From positions 1-64,000 of the forward strand of contig JAJPHN010000057.1 of the NCBI GenBank assembly GCA_021325235.1: a stretch of 64,000 bases of DNA, given 5' to 3'. The position numbers were made by a program, and so were the translations under genes. Of this stretch, positions 8,524-17,055 are shown in pieces (position 1 is the stretch's first letter; every line of letters starts with the position of its first letter). This DNA is from Terriglobia bacterium. GTDB taxonomy: Bacteria; Acidobacteriota; Terriglobia; Bryobacterales; Bryobacteraceae. A model generated the notes under the pieces. That model was given only the letters and a program-made list of their open reading frames with translations, was not told where the DNA came from and ran no database searches.

Positions 8524-9624
8524 ATGCCGGATAAGGGAAAAGTAAAAGTGGGGATCATTGGGTCCCGGTTTGAAGCCGATATACATGCGGTTTCGTTTCA
8601 GATGATGCCCGAGGAGGCGGAGGTAGTCGCCATAGCTTCACCCACACCAGGGAATGCCGCTACACTCGCGAAAAAATACGGAATTCCGCGTGTGTTTCTC
8701 GACTATCGCGAGATGCTAAAAGAGCCCGACATCGAGATGGTCACGATTACGGCGCCCAACAAACTGCACGCGCAGATGACCATCGATATCGCCAACGCCG
8801 GCAAGCATGTGGTTTGCGAAAAACCGCTCTGCATGACGCTTGCCGAGGCGGACGAGATGGTCGACACCTGCAAGCGCAAAGGGGTCATGCTCGGCTATGC
8901 CGAAGAATTGTTCTTCACGCCCAAATACGTCAAGGCGAAGGAAATGGCCGACCAGGGCGCATTTGGCAAAGTCCACCTGGTGAAGCAGGCCGAAAAGCAC
9001 TTCGGCCCGCACAGCCCCTGGTTCTGGGACATGGAACAGGCGGGCGGAGGCGCACTCATGGATCTCGGCTGCCATGGCATTGCGTTCTGTTACTGGTTTC
9101 TGGGACGCCCCGCCATCAAGTCGGTCTACGCACATTTAGGCACCTATGTGCATCGCGACAAGACCCGGGGCGACGACGAAGCGCTCTGCATACTCGAATT
9201 TGAAAATGGCGCGATGGGTGTAGTGGAGTGCAGTTGGGCCAAGCGCGGCGGAATGTCGGATCGCACCGAAATCTACGGCGAAGGCGGGGTCACTTACGCT
9301 GATCTGCATATGGGCAACGCCATCCCCACTTACAGCGAATACGGCTTCGGCTACGCTGTCGAAAAGGCGCCGACCACACAGGGCTGGAGCTGGCCCGTTT
9401 TCGAAGAGCACTGGAACTACGGTATTCCGCAGGAAATGCGGCATTTTGCGCGAGTGGTTCGCGGCAAGGAGACGCTGCAGGCCTCGGGCGAAGACGGACG
9501 AGTGGTTATGCAGGCACTCTACGCCGGTTATGCAGCGGCGGGTGCTGGTCGCAAGATTCAGATGCCCTATCAGCCCAAAGGGAACAAGCCCATCGAAGAA
9601 TGGCTCGGAACAAACCTGAAGTGA
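8524..9624 (+). CDS. Gfo/Idh/MocA-family NAD(P)-dependent oxidoreductase
   Basis: A 366-residue cytoplasmic dehydrogenase, probably oxidising or reducing a sugar, inositol or amino-sugar derivative. The Rossmann domain covers about residues 1-125 (VKVGIIGSRFEADIHAV, PNKLHAQMTIDIANAGKHV). The family signature CEKPLCMTLAEAD contains the conserved Glu-Lys-Pro. The C-terminal alpha/beta domain includes GGGALMDLGCHGIAFCYW, where the His is the usual catalytic residue. A strong GAGGAG ribosome-binding site lies just upstream of the ATG. It is 12 bases downstream of lacI and 20 bases upstream of the ROK gene, so it is part of the regulated sugar operon. The exact substrate cannot be assigned. Confidence 0.88.
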   Translation: MPDKGKVKVGIIGSRFEADIHAVSFQMMPEEAEVVAIASPTPGNAATLAKKYGIPRVFLDYREMLKEPDIEMVTITAPNKLHAQMTIDIANAGKHVVCEKPLCMTLAEADEMVDTCKRKGVMLGYAEELFFTPKYVKAKEMADQGAFGKVHLVKQAEKHFGPHSPWFWDMEQAGGGALMDLGCHGIAFCYWFLGRPAIKSVYAHLGTYVHRDKTRGDDEALCILEFENGAMGVVECSWAKRGGMSDRTEIYGEGGVTYADLHMGNAIPTYSEYGFGYAVEKAPTTQGWSWPVFEEHWNYGIPQEMRHFARVVRGKETLQASGEDGRVVMQALYAGYAAAGAGRKIQMPYQPKGNKPIEEWLGTNLK

Positions 9625-9643
9625 ACCGGCCGGCGAGGCAGTT

Positions 9644-10546
9644 TTGATTCTTTGCGTTGACGTCGGAGGAACCTCTACCAAAGTTGGCTTGGTGAGCAGC
9701 CTAGGGGAGACGCAGAGCGTTCGTTCAATCGCCACGCAGCCCGATGTGGAAACCTATTTCAAGAACCTGGCGCAGCTCATCGAATCGGGCCTTGATCCGG
9801 GTATCACTCAAATGGGCGTCGCCGTGGCGGGCTTTCTCGATGAATCGCGCAGCCGGCTCGTCTACAACTCGAATCTCTCCTGGCTCGAAGATTTTCCGTT
9901 GAAAGCGCGCTTGGCGGATCGGTTCCCTCAACTTACAATTGAGCTCGAAGTGGACTCCAACGCCGCCACCATGGCCGAGTACCAGCTCGGATCCGGGCGC
10001 GGCAGCCGGCGCTTTCTCTGTCTTACAGCAGGAACGGGTCTGGGCGTCGGATTCGCTATCGATGGCAGGCCTGTGCGCTTTTCTTACGGCTGCCTCGGCG
10101 ACATGGGCCACATCATTCTTGCGCGCGACGGTCCGTTGTGCACCTGCGGAGGCCGCGGTTGCGCCGAAGCGCTGCTCTCTTCTAATACACTGGCGGCCGA
10201 GTTCAGCGCCCTCAGTGGCTCGGAGCAAGCGAGTTTGCGCGAACTGATCCTGGCGGCACAAGCGGGCGACCGGCGGGCAATGGAAATTCTCGAGCGCGCG
10301 GGCGAGTGGCTCGGCTTCGCGATATCCTCGATGGCGAATATCTTTTTCCCCGATCACATTGCTGTCGCGGGCGGTCTTTCGGCAGCAGGCGAGATTGTGC
10401 TCGCGCCTGCGGAACGTGTCTTTCGCGAGTCCGCCTGTGTTCTGGCACGCTCGCAGGCTACTCTTACACGCGCTACGCTGGGCTCCATGGCCACTCTGAT
10501 TGGCGCAGCCTGGCCTTTCTGGCGAGAATCCGAGGGGAAGCGATGA
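9644..10546 (+). CDS. ROK-family sugar kinase (glucokinase-like)
   Basis: A 300-residue ROK protein without an N-terminal DNA-binding domain, so probably a kinase acting on glucose or a related sugar. It shows the N-terminal phosphate-binding motif DVGGTSTKVGLV and a conserved Asp in LEVDSNAATMAE. The nucleotide-binding segment is CLTAGTGLGVGFAIDG, and the ROK zinc site is GDMGHIILARDG then CTCGGRGCAEA (His plus Cys residues). The TTG at 9644 was chosen because GGCGAGG lies upstream and the protein otherwise lacks its first strand. The stop overlaps the next start as ATGA, indicating translational coupling. Confidence 0.85.
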   Translation: MILCVDVGGTSTKVGLVSSLGETQSVRSIATQPDVETYFKNLAQLIESGLDPGITQMGVAVAGFLDESRSRLVYNSNLSWLEDFPLKARLADRFPQLTIELEVDSNAATMAEYQLGSGRGSRRFLCLTAGTGLGVGFAIDGRPVRFSYGCLGDMGHIILARDGPLCTCGGRGCAEALLSSNTLAAEFSALSGSEQASLRELILAAQAGDRRAMEILERAGEWLGFAISSMANIFFPDHIAVAGGLSAAGEIVLAPAERVFRESACVLARSQATLTRATLGSMATLIGAAWPFWRESEGKR

Positions 10547-11424
10547 TGCAAATCAACCGGCGCGAATTCGCAGCACTACTCGGGGCCGCAAGCCTCCGCG
10601 CTGCCAATCGCCGACCCGACGTCGCGTTTCCCGCTCTCCCCCGCGAACGCCTGGCTGTTGCGACTTATCCGTTTCGGAAGGTGATCAGCCCGGCGAAACC
10701 ACTCGCGCAATTTGCCGCCAGCATTCCCGACACATTCGGCGTCCACGGCATCGAACCGTGGAGCCAACACATCGAATCTCTAGAGCCGGATTACCTCGCC
10801 CAGCTCCACGAAGCCTTCTCGAAGGCAGGAGTTCGCGTCGTCAATATTCCCGTCGACATCCGTGCCAATCTGTGCGGCAATTCGGCCGACCGTACGGAAG
10901 CGTTAACCGCGTATCGGCGCTGGGTCGATGCCGCTGTCGATTTGCATGCGCCGAGCATCCGCGTGCATCTGCCGGGAGGATCGGATGCGGCCGGCATACA
11001 ATGCGCGGTCAGCGGCTTGGCAGAACTCGCCGAATACGGGGCCTCGAAGAACATTGTGATCAATATCGAGAACGATGATCCCGGCAGCGAAAAGCCGGAA
11101 CGGATCGTGCGCGTTCTCAAAACGGTGAAAAGCCCGTATCTGCGCGCGCTTCCGGACTTTGGCAATTCTATGGCGATCCATAACGATCAGACCTATAATC
11201 GCCAAGCCTTGAGCCTTCTTTTCCCGCTGGCCTATAACGTCTGTCATGTCAAGGACATGCTGCAGGATGAAAAAACGGTGTACCGGGTTGACGTGGAGCA
11301 GCTCTTTACAATTGCAAAGGATTCCGGATATAAGGGCTATTTCTCGATGGAGTGGGATTCGGAAGGTGATCCGTTCGCAGGCACGAAACACCTGATTCAA
11401 AGCTCATTAAGAAACCTAGCCTAG
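10543..11424 (+). CDS. Sugar phosphate isomerase/epimerase-like TIM-barrel protein
   Basis: A 293-residue protein of the xylose-isomerase-like TIM-barrel superfamily (AP endonuclease family 2 fold). The short leader (INRREFAALLGAASLRAAN) resembles a Tat-type signal, as in many exported members of this family in Acidobacteria. Metal-ligand candidates are HGIEPW, NIVINIENDD (Glu), LPDFGNS and CHVKDML (His), and YFSMEWDSEGDP (Glu) near the C-terminus. The start ATG overlaps the ROK stop, and a second ATG follows immediately. By context it converts the sugar handled by the neighbouring oxidoreductase and kinase. If the Tat leader is real, it acts outside the cytoplasm. Substrate unknown. Confidence 0.78.
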   Translation: MMQINRREFAALLGAASLRAANRRPDVAFPALPRERLAVATYPFRKVISPAKPLAQFAASIPDTFGVHGIEPWSQHIESLEPDYLAQLHEAFSKAGVRVVNIPVDIRANLCGNSADRTEALTAYRRWVDAAVDLHAPSIRVHLPGGSDAAGIQCAVSGLAELAEYGASKNIVINIENDDPGSEKPERIVRVLKTVKSPYLRALPDFGNSMAIHNDQTYNRQALSLLFPLAYNVCHVKDMLQDEKTVYRVDVEQLFTIAKDSGYKGYFSMEWDSEGDPFAGTKHLIQSSLRNLA

Positions 11425-11430
11425 CTCTCT

Positions 11431-12576
11431 ATGGGAGTGCTGTTCCGAGTAGCTTTAGTTCTCCTTACAGCCCTCAACGTCTCTGGCCAGAGCGCGCAAG
11501 ACATCTTTTCGCAAGCGCAGACCGCGCTGAATCAGGGCGATCTCACAACCGCCGAACAGGATTTCCGAGCTGTACTCAAGCTCGAGCCAAACTCGCTTCC
11601 AGCCCGCGCCAATCTCGGCGTCGTTTATATGCGCCGGCACGACTGGACCCGTGCGCTGGACGAATTCCGTATCGCCGGCCAGCTCGCGCCAGGCAACCCC
11701 GGTATCGCGCTCAACAAGGGCTTGATTTATTTCCATCAGGAAAACTATCGTGCGGCTATCCCCGAGTTCAAGAATGTGCTGGCGGCCAATCCTTCCTCCG
11801 AACAGGCACGCTATCTCCTTGGTCTCTGCGATTTCGCGCTCGAACAATATCCGTCCGCGCTGGCCGATCTGACTCCGCTTTGGGAATCCGAGAGCAGCAA
11901 ACTGCCTTACCTCTACATGCTTGCGCTCTCGGCGAATAAAGCGAGCGACCCGCAACTCGAACAGCAGGCGCTCGAGCAGATGTACCGGGTCGGGCACGAT
12001 ACCGCCGAATATCATCTCTTTCTCGGACGAGCATGGCTCGCGCGCCAGCGCGATGACGAAGCGATTCGGGAACTCCAGGAAGCTCTGAAGCTCAATCCGA
12101 GACTGCCATTCGCGCATTACACAATCGGCGATATCTACGCCAAAGCGGGTAAGTACCAGCAAGCTGTGGCAGAACTCACCGCTGATGCCGCGATCGAACC
12201 CGATCTGGCGCTCGACTACGAGGAATTGGGCGATGTCTACGCGAAGCTCGATCGCCCGGCAGACGCCGAACGCGCATATTTTGCTGCTCTCAAAATAGAC
12301 CGCCATTCCGCGCGCTCGGATTTCGGTCTCGCCAAGATCTACAAGGCCCAGGGCAGTCTCACGGCAGCTCTCGAAAAGCTTGATGATGCGGAGAAACTGT
12401 CTCCCGAGAGCGCCAGCCTGCACTATCTGCGTGCTCAGGTGCTGGCCGCGCTGAACCGGCATCCCGAGGCAAAGTCGGAATTCGCGGAGTCCGCCCGTCT
12501 CCGGCAGAGCACGCGCGACTATCTCGAGCAGCAGGTCAGCGGCGCGAAGCTCGATGCCGCCATCGCGCTCCATTGA
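11431..12576 (+). CDS. Secreted TPR-repeat protein
   Basis: A 381-residue protein with a signal peptide (MGVLFRVALVLLTALNVSGQ) followed almost entirely by tetratricopeptide repeats. These include ALNQGDLTTAEQDFRAVLKLEP, ARANLGVVYMRRHDWTRALD, HYTIGDIYAKAGKYQQAVAEL and DYEELGDVYAKLDRPADAE. TPRs mediate protein-protein contacts, so this is probably a periplasmic scaffold. It lies 6 bases after the isomerase gene and is likely the last gene of the lacI-led cluster. A similar TPR protein follows TonB receptor 3 in this window, so pairing of TPR proteins with uptake genes looks recurrent. Partner unknown. Confidence 0.82.
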   Translation: MGVLFRVALVLLTALNVSGQSAQDIFSQAQTALNQGDLTTAEQDFRAVLKLEPNSLPARANLGVVYMRRHDWTRALDEFRIAGQLAPGNPGIALNKGLIYFHQENYRAAIPEFKNVLAANPSSEQARYLLGLCDFALEQYPSALADLTPLWESESSKLPYLYMLALSANKASDPQLEQQALEQMYRVGHDTAEYHLFLGRAWLARQRDDEAIRELQEALKLNPRLPFAHYTIGDIYAKAGKYQQAVAELTADAAIEPDLALDYEELGDVYAKLDRPADAERAYFAALKIDRHSARSDFGLAKIYKAQGSLTAALEKLDDAEKLSPESASLHYLRAQVLAALNRHPEAKSEFAESARLRQSTRDYLEQQVSGAKLDAAIALH

Positions 12577-12648
12577 GCCGCAAAGATATACTCGGATTTG
12601 TTGTACTCGAGATTCGGCTGCAGCTCAGAACTGATTTATTAACTTTCC

Positions 12649-14046
12649 ATGTCTCAATACGATCTGGTAGTTATCGGCTCAGGCCCAGCGGGTCAACGAG
12701 CGGCGATCCAGGGCGCCAAGAGCGGCAAGCGCGTCGCCTTAATTGAACGCCGGGAGGTGATCGGCGGCGTCTGCATCAACACCGGAACCATCCCCAGTAA
12801 GACCATGCGGGAAGCCGTGCTGCATCTTTCCGGTTATAACTACCAAAACATCTACGGCGTGAGCTACCGCGTGAAGGAGAAGATCACGATGGCTGATCTC
12901 GCCTTTCGCGTGCAGCATGTCATCAAAACTGAAATCGATGTCACGCAGGCGCAACTCGCGCGCAATGGCATCGAAGTGATCACCGGAATCGCCAGCTTCA
13001 AAGATCCGTCCAACGTGCTCGTCACAGCCTCCCGGGGCTCAACCGAGGTTACGGCCGAAAAGATCGTCATCGCGACCGGCACGAAGCCTGCTTCCTCGGA
13101 AAAAGTTCCGATTAACGCCCGCACCATTATCAACAGCGATCAGATTCTCGAAATGCCGGCCATTCCGCGCACGCTTATCGTGGTTGGCGGCGGTGTCATC
13201 GGAGTCGAATACACCTGCATGTTCGCCACTCTGGGCGTCCGCGTCACTCTGATCGAGAAGCGGCCGCGCCTGCTTGAGTTTGCTGATTCCGAAATTGTGG
13301 AGGCGCTTTCCTATCACCTGCGCGACCACCGTGTCACGATGCGGCTGAACGAGGAAGTTCACGCCGTCGAAGAGACCTCCGCTGGCGGAACGCCGGGCGT
13401 TGTCGCCTATCTCGAAAGCAATAAGAAAGTAGTGGCCGATGCACTGCTCTACGCGGTAGGCCGGCAAGGTAACGTCGATGAGTTGAACCTCGTAGCCGCC
13501 GGACTCAACGCCGACGGGCGTGGCCGCATCGCCGTCAACGAAAATTACCAGACTTCGCAGCCCAATATCTATGCGGTGGGCGATGTCATTGGTTTCCCGA
13601 GTCTCGCGTCGGTCTCGATGGAGCAGGGACGCATCGCCGTCGCGCACGCCTTCGGAAAACCCGTTTCCTCGAATCCGAGCTACTTTCCGTTCGGCATCTA
13701 CACCATTCCCGAGATTTCCTTCATCGGCAAAACCGAAGAGCAGTTGACGGATGAAGACGTGCCCTATGAAGTCGGCGTCGCCTATTATCGCGAGATTGCT
13801 CGCGGGCAGATTCGCGGCGATACGACCGGACGCCTCAAGCTGATTTTCCATCGCGAAACGCTTGATCTGCTCGGTGTGCACATCATCGGCGAGGGCGCAT
13901 CCGAATTGCTGCATATCGGACAGGCGGTGTTGATATTGAAAGGCAAAGTCGACTATTTCGTGGACACCGTTTTTAATTACCCCACTCTTGCTGAATGCTA
14001 CAAAGCCGCGGCATTCAATGGATTGAACAAGCTCCCGCGGCCCTGA
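12649..14046 (+). CDS. sthA: Soluble pyridine nucleotide transhydrogenase
   Basis: A 465-residue flavoprotein of the disulfide-reductase superfamily that moves hydride between NADPH and NAD+ in the cytoplasm. The FAD site is VVIGSGPAGQRAAIQGAKSG. The active-site region reads GGVCINTGTIPSKTMREAV, with one cysteine and a threonine where dihydrolipoamide dehydrogenases have the second cysteine, which is diagnostic of SthA. The second Rossmann motif is VVGGGVIGVEYTCMFATLG, and the C-terminal dimerisation domain includes GVHIIGEGASELLHIGQA. Length matches the family. It sits beside sugar-catabolic genes and may balance NADPH. A ROK gene follows 12 bases after the stop. Confidence 0.92.
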   Translation: MSQYDLVVIGSGPAGQRAAIQGAKSGKRVALIERREVIGGVCINTGTIPSKTMREAVLHLSGYNYQNIYGVSYRVKEKITMADLAFRVQHVIKTEIDVTQAQLARNGIEVITGIASFKDPSNVLVTASRGSTEVTAEKIVIATGTKPASSEKVPINARTIINSDQILEMPAIPRTLIVVGGGVIGVEYTCMFATLGVRVTLIEKRPRLLEFADSEIVEALSYHLRDHRVTMRLNEEVHAVEETSAGGTPGVVAYLESNKKVVADALLYAVGRQGNVDELNLVAAGLNADGRGRIAVNENYQTSQPNIYAVGDVIGFPSLASVSMEQGRIAVAHAFGKPVSSNPSYFPFGIYTIPEISFIGKTEEQLTDEDVPYEVGVAYYREIARGQIRGDTTGRLKLIFHRETLDLLGVHIIGEGASELLHIGQAVLILKGKVDYFVDTVFNYPTLAECYKAAAFNGLNKLPRP

Positions 14047-14058
14047 GCGCTGAAAGAT

Positions 14059-14970
14059 ATGGCATACAGTGTTGGCGTCGTCATAACGGAAAGAATCACG
14101 GTGGGCGCGGTTTCGGGAAACGCTCTGGCTGGTGAGTTGCGCGTCTCCCCCGAAGACCCCTCCATCGCCGATTCGCTGCTCGGTGTTCCGGCGGAATCCA
14201 TTGTCCAGCGCATTGTCGAAGAGATCCGGCAACTCGGCCTCTCGGAACCGCCCGCCCATGTCGGGCTCGGCCTTCCCGGAATTGTGCGCAGCGGCATTGT
14301 CGAGGATTCGCCGAATCTGGTGCAGTTTAAAGGCGTGCACATACGCGATCTGATGAAGCGCGCGGTTGAGCCGCTCTTCGGAAAGGTGCCGGTATCGATC
14401 TTCAACGATGCCGACGTTATGGCCGCCGGAATCGCCGCCACACGCGGGCATCTCGACAAACTGATTCGCGTCTGGACGCTTGGCAACGGCATCGGCTTTG
14501 GCCGCTATCCATCCGTCGAAGGCGTATGGGAAGCGGGACACTCGGTCGTGAGTCTTGATCCAAAGGAGCAGTTCTGCGGCTGCGGCGGCCGCGGGCATCT
14601 GGAAGGCATCATGGGCCAGCGCTCCATGCGCCTGCGCTTCATGGACCTCGAACCCGATGAAGTCTTCGCCCAGGCCGAAGAGGGCGTCCCGCGCTGTGTG
14701 GATTTCGTGAAGCTATGGCACCGCGCGCTGGCCGCCGCAACGGCCACCAGCATTCATCTCGATGGTCCCGGCAAGTTCTACGTCACCGGGTTTAACGCCC
14801 GCTTCATCAACGTCAACCTCGTCAACGAGTACCTGCATGAAATGGTAAAGCTGAGTCCGCTGCAGGGGTATCAGATCGAAGTCGTCCCCGGCGGCGAAAA
14901 CGTCGCCACTATTGGCTCGGCCGTAAACGCGGAGCGCGCCGCTCGTGGTGCGAAAAGCGGCCGCTCCTGA
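14059..14970 (+). CDS. ROK-family protein, second copy
   Basis: A 303-residue ROK protein, probably a sugar kinase, with no DNA-binding domain. Visible motifs are AHVGLGLPGIVRSG, an Asp-containing FNDADVMAAGIAATRG (in place of the usual N-D-A-N), WTLGNGIGFGRYPS, GHSVVSLDP (zinc-ligand His) and FCGCGGRGHLEGIMG (zinc Cys cluster). The N-terminus (MAYSVGVVITERITVG) lacks the canonical D-x-G-G-T-x phosphate loop, having no Asp or double Gly there. Kinase activity is therefore less certain than for the first ROK gene. It lies 12 bases after sthA and ends 6 bases before a convergent peptidase gene. It could be an inactive or sensor-type ROK protein. Confidence 0.78.
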   Translation: MAYSVGVVITERITVGAVSGNALAGELRVSPEDPSIADSLLGVPAESIVQRIVEEIRQLGLSEPPAHVGLGLPGIVRSGIVEDSPNLVQFKGVHIRDLMKRAVEPLFGKVPVSIFNDADVMAAGIAATRGHLDKLIRVWTLGNGIGFGRYPSVEGVWEAGHSVVSLDPKEQFCGCGGRGHLEGIMGQRSMRLRFMDLEPDEVFAQAEEGVPRCVDFVKLWHRALAAATATSIHLDGPGKFYVTGFNARFINVNLVNEYLHEMVKLSPLQGYQIEVVPGGENVATIGSAVNAERAARGAKSGRS

Positions 14971-14976
14971 CCGGAT

Positions 14977-16554
14977 CTACTGCTTCTGGCTCTGTTCGCG
15001 CGCGCGCAGAAATTCATCGCCGGCGTGCCAGGTCGGCAGTTGGCCAGCATTCGCAACATCGATACCGATGCGCATGCCAAACGCCGCCATCTGCTCCATG
15101 CCGCTGAAATCCCAATCGGGCCGGTATTCGTCCGAGGGCTGGTGGTAATGCTCGGCGTTGTATTTTTCAAAAATCGTTTTCCCGAAATCAGCGGGTTTGC
15201 CGATGTAATGCGGGCCTTGCGAAACACTGAACGCCGGCACTCCTACGCGCGCCAGTGAGAAATGATCGGAGCGATAGTAGTGCCCCTGTTCGGGCGTCGG
15301 ATCCGGCGCAATCGCCAGATGCATCGCCTTCGCGTCGCGCTCGACCAGCGGCCATAACGTCGTCCGCTCCGCGCCGCTGACCAGAACATCGGAAGTCTTG
15401 CCGAATGGGTACAGCGCATCGTAATTGATATCCACGGCAGTAAGTCTGGCCGGAACCACCGGATGCTCGCCGTAATACTCCGATCCCAGCAGTCCCGATT
15501 CTTCCGCTGTGACGAAGAGAAACAAAGCGCTGCGTCTTGGTTTCGGCGAGAGTGCCGCCCAGGCGCGCGCCAGATCGAGAACCACCGCGCAGCCAGTCGC
15601 ATTATCCACCGCCCCGTTATAAATGCGGTCGCCGTTCACCGGAACTCCGACACCTAAATGGTCCCAGTGCGCGCTGTAAATCACCACTTGTGACTTGAGC
15701 TGCGGATCGGATCCTTCGATTTTGCCGATCACGTTGCGGCTATCGATCTCTCGCAGCTTCACCGGAATATGGCCGCGCACGCTCACGCCGAGCGGCATTG
15801 GGCGAAAGGACTTCTCATTCGCCAGTGCCAGCAGCTGATCGACCGTCTTCCCCGTTGACGAAATTAGCTTCGCGCCCGCATCTTCGGTGAGCCAGGCTGC
15901 GAGTTCAAGCGCCGGTTTGCCCGGTTCGCGCTTCAGCTCAGGCATTTCGCGGCTGAACGAACCTTTTACTACGTTCCAACCGTAACCCGCCGTGGGCGTC
16001 GTGTGAATGATTAGTGCAGCCACAGCTCCGCGCCGTGCCGCTTCCTCGAACTTATAGGTCCAGCGCCCGTAGTACGTGAGCGCCCTCCCTCCAAAGAACT
16101 TCGGGTCCGTCGAGGGCGGCTCATTCGTGAAGTAGACCAGCACCTTCCCGTGCAGATCCTGGCCCTTGTAATCATCCCAGCCATATTCCGGAGCGGAAAT
16201 GCCGTGGCCGACGAAAACCGCTTCCGCATCGAAGTCGTTCTCGGGCTCTTGGCTGTACGCTGTCCCCACGAAGTCGCTCAGAAAGTGCAGCGAAAAGTTC
16301 TTGCCGCCGCCTTCGATGTCCAGCTTCGCATCGGGCGCCGTCTGCGAGCCGACCAGCGGTACGCGCTGGAACCACGAGCCGTTATCTCCGGCCGGTTCAG
16401 CGCCAGCTTGCTTGAGCTGATCCGCCAGATAAGTGGTGGCCAGCTTCTCGCCGTTCGTTCCCACACCCCGGCCTTCGAGCTGGTCCGATGCCAGATATTT
16501 CACATCCGCACGCATCCGTTCCGCAGAAAGGTGATATTCCACCGCCCCGGCCAA
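14977..16554 (-). CDS. M28-family metallopeptidase with PA domain (apparent 5' frameshift)
   Basis: A secreted zinc aminopeptidase-like protein of about 525 residues. A protease-associated (PA) insertion spans about residues 110-240 (VFVGHGISAPEYGWDDYKG, RRGAVAALIIHTT). The M28 zinc site shows IYSAHWDHLGVG, GAVDNATGCAVVLDL, FVTAEESGLLGSEYY, DINYDALYPFG and YYRSDHFSLARVGVPAF. The intact frame begins only with a TTG at 16554 and lacks a signal peptide. An ATG at 16595 opens the adjacent frame as MRSRKLLVLG, a typical signal-peptide start. It would join ALAGLAGAVEYH if one G were added to the four-base run at 16566-16569. So the gene is either frameshifted in nature or carries a sequence error. 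It is convergent with the ROK gene. Confidence 0.85.
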   Translation of the reverse strand: MAGAVEYHLSAERMRADVKYLASDQLEGRGVGTNGEKLATTYLADQLKQAGAEPAGDNGSWFQRVPLVGSQTAPDAKLDIEGGGKNFSLHFLSDFVGTAYSQEPENDFDAEAVFVGHGISAPEYGWDDYKGQDLHGKVLVYFTNEPPSTDPKFFGGRALTYYGRWTYKFEEAARRGAVAALIIHTTPTAGYGWNVVKGSFSREMPELKREPGKPALELAAWLTEDAGAKLISSTGKTVDQLLALANEKSFRPMPLGVSVRGHIPVKLREIDSRNVIGKIEGSDPQLKSQVVIYSAHWDHLGVGVPVNGDRIYNGAVDNATGCAVVLDLARAWAALSPKPRRSALFLFVTAEESGLLGSEYYGEHPVVPARLTAVDINYDALYPFGKTSDVLVSGAERTTLWPLVERDAKAMHLAIAPDPTPEQGHYYRSDHFSLARVGVPAFSVSQGPHYIGKPADFGKTIFEKYNAEHYHQPSDEYRPDWDFSGMEQMAAFGMRIGIDVANAGQLPTWHAGDEFLRAREQSQKQ

Positions 16555-16672
16555 CCCGGCAAGCGCCCCAGCACAAGCAGTTTCCGACTACGCATGGATA
16601 CAGTCTACTGAGGGCGGCTTCTGACGTTTTTGAAGGAACGAAGTCAGCGGTGGGTACGCTAGACTGTAGCTT

Positions 16673-16750
16673 CGGGCCGTGGCGCAGCCTGGCTAGCGCG
16701 CTTGCTTGGGGTGCAAGAGGTCCCGGGTTCAAATCCCGGCGGCCCGACCA
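16673..16750 (+). tRNA. tRNA-Pro (GGG anticodon)
   Basis: The acceptor stem CGGGCCG (16673-16679) pairs with CGGCCCG (16740-16746). The anticodon stem CTTGC/GCAAG holds the loop TTGGGGT, giving anticodon GGG for proline. The T arm is CCCGG-GTTCAAAT-CCCGG. A discriminator A at 16747 is followed by an encoded CCA at 16748-16750. An IS remnant lies about 60 bases downstream. Confidence 0.95.
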
Positions 16751-16806
16751 GAAAGCTTGGCTTCGGGCTCTACGCGCTTAATGGGGCGGGGGCTACTGAC
16801 TGACGC

Positions 16807-17055
16807 TCAAGAACACATTACCTTAACACGCAATCTGTAATGTTGGAAGTTGCGAAAGCCGTAGGCTTGCCGCTGGAGGACTTCCATTTTCGTGTGGAAA
16901 CCTTCGGTGATGGCGTTCTTACGAGTGAAGCGCCACCTGCAGGCGATTTCGTCGCGCCAGGCATGCCGGGTATGGCCGAGCTGAACCAGTGGCGCGAAGC
17001 CGCAACCGCGGAGGGCAGCGATATCGGCCAGAAAGCGCCGTGCCTCATTGCTCTT
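16807..17055 (-). pseudogene. C-terminal remnant of an ISL3-family transposase
   Basis: On the minus strand an open frame without a proper start reads toward a TGA at 16807-16809. It contains WRFTRKNAITEGFHTKMEVL and RQAYGFRNFQHYRLRVKVMC, the characteristic end of ISL3-type transposases (conserved W-R-F-T and T-E-G-F-H blocks). Only about 82 residues remain, including LADIAALRGCGFAPLVQLGH upstream. The catalytic core and any terminal inverted repeat are gone. The remnant runs into the 3' end of TonB receptor 2 at 17055 and lies between that gene and tRNA-Pro, suggesting an old insertion followed by deletion. Confidence 0.72.

Noticed and set aside
13039-14598. A 519-codon leftward reading frame across sthA and the second ROK gene
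   Set aside because: It crosses two well-supported genes on the other strand and shows no family motif.
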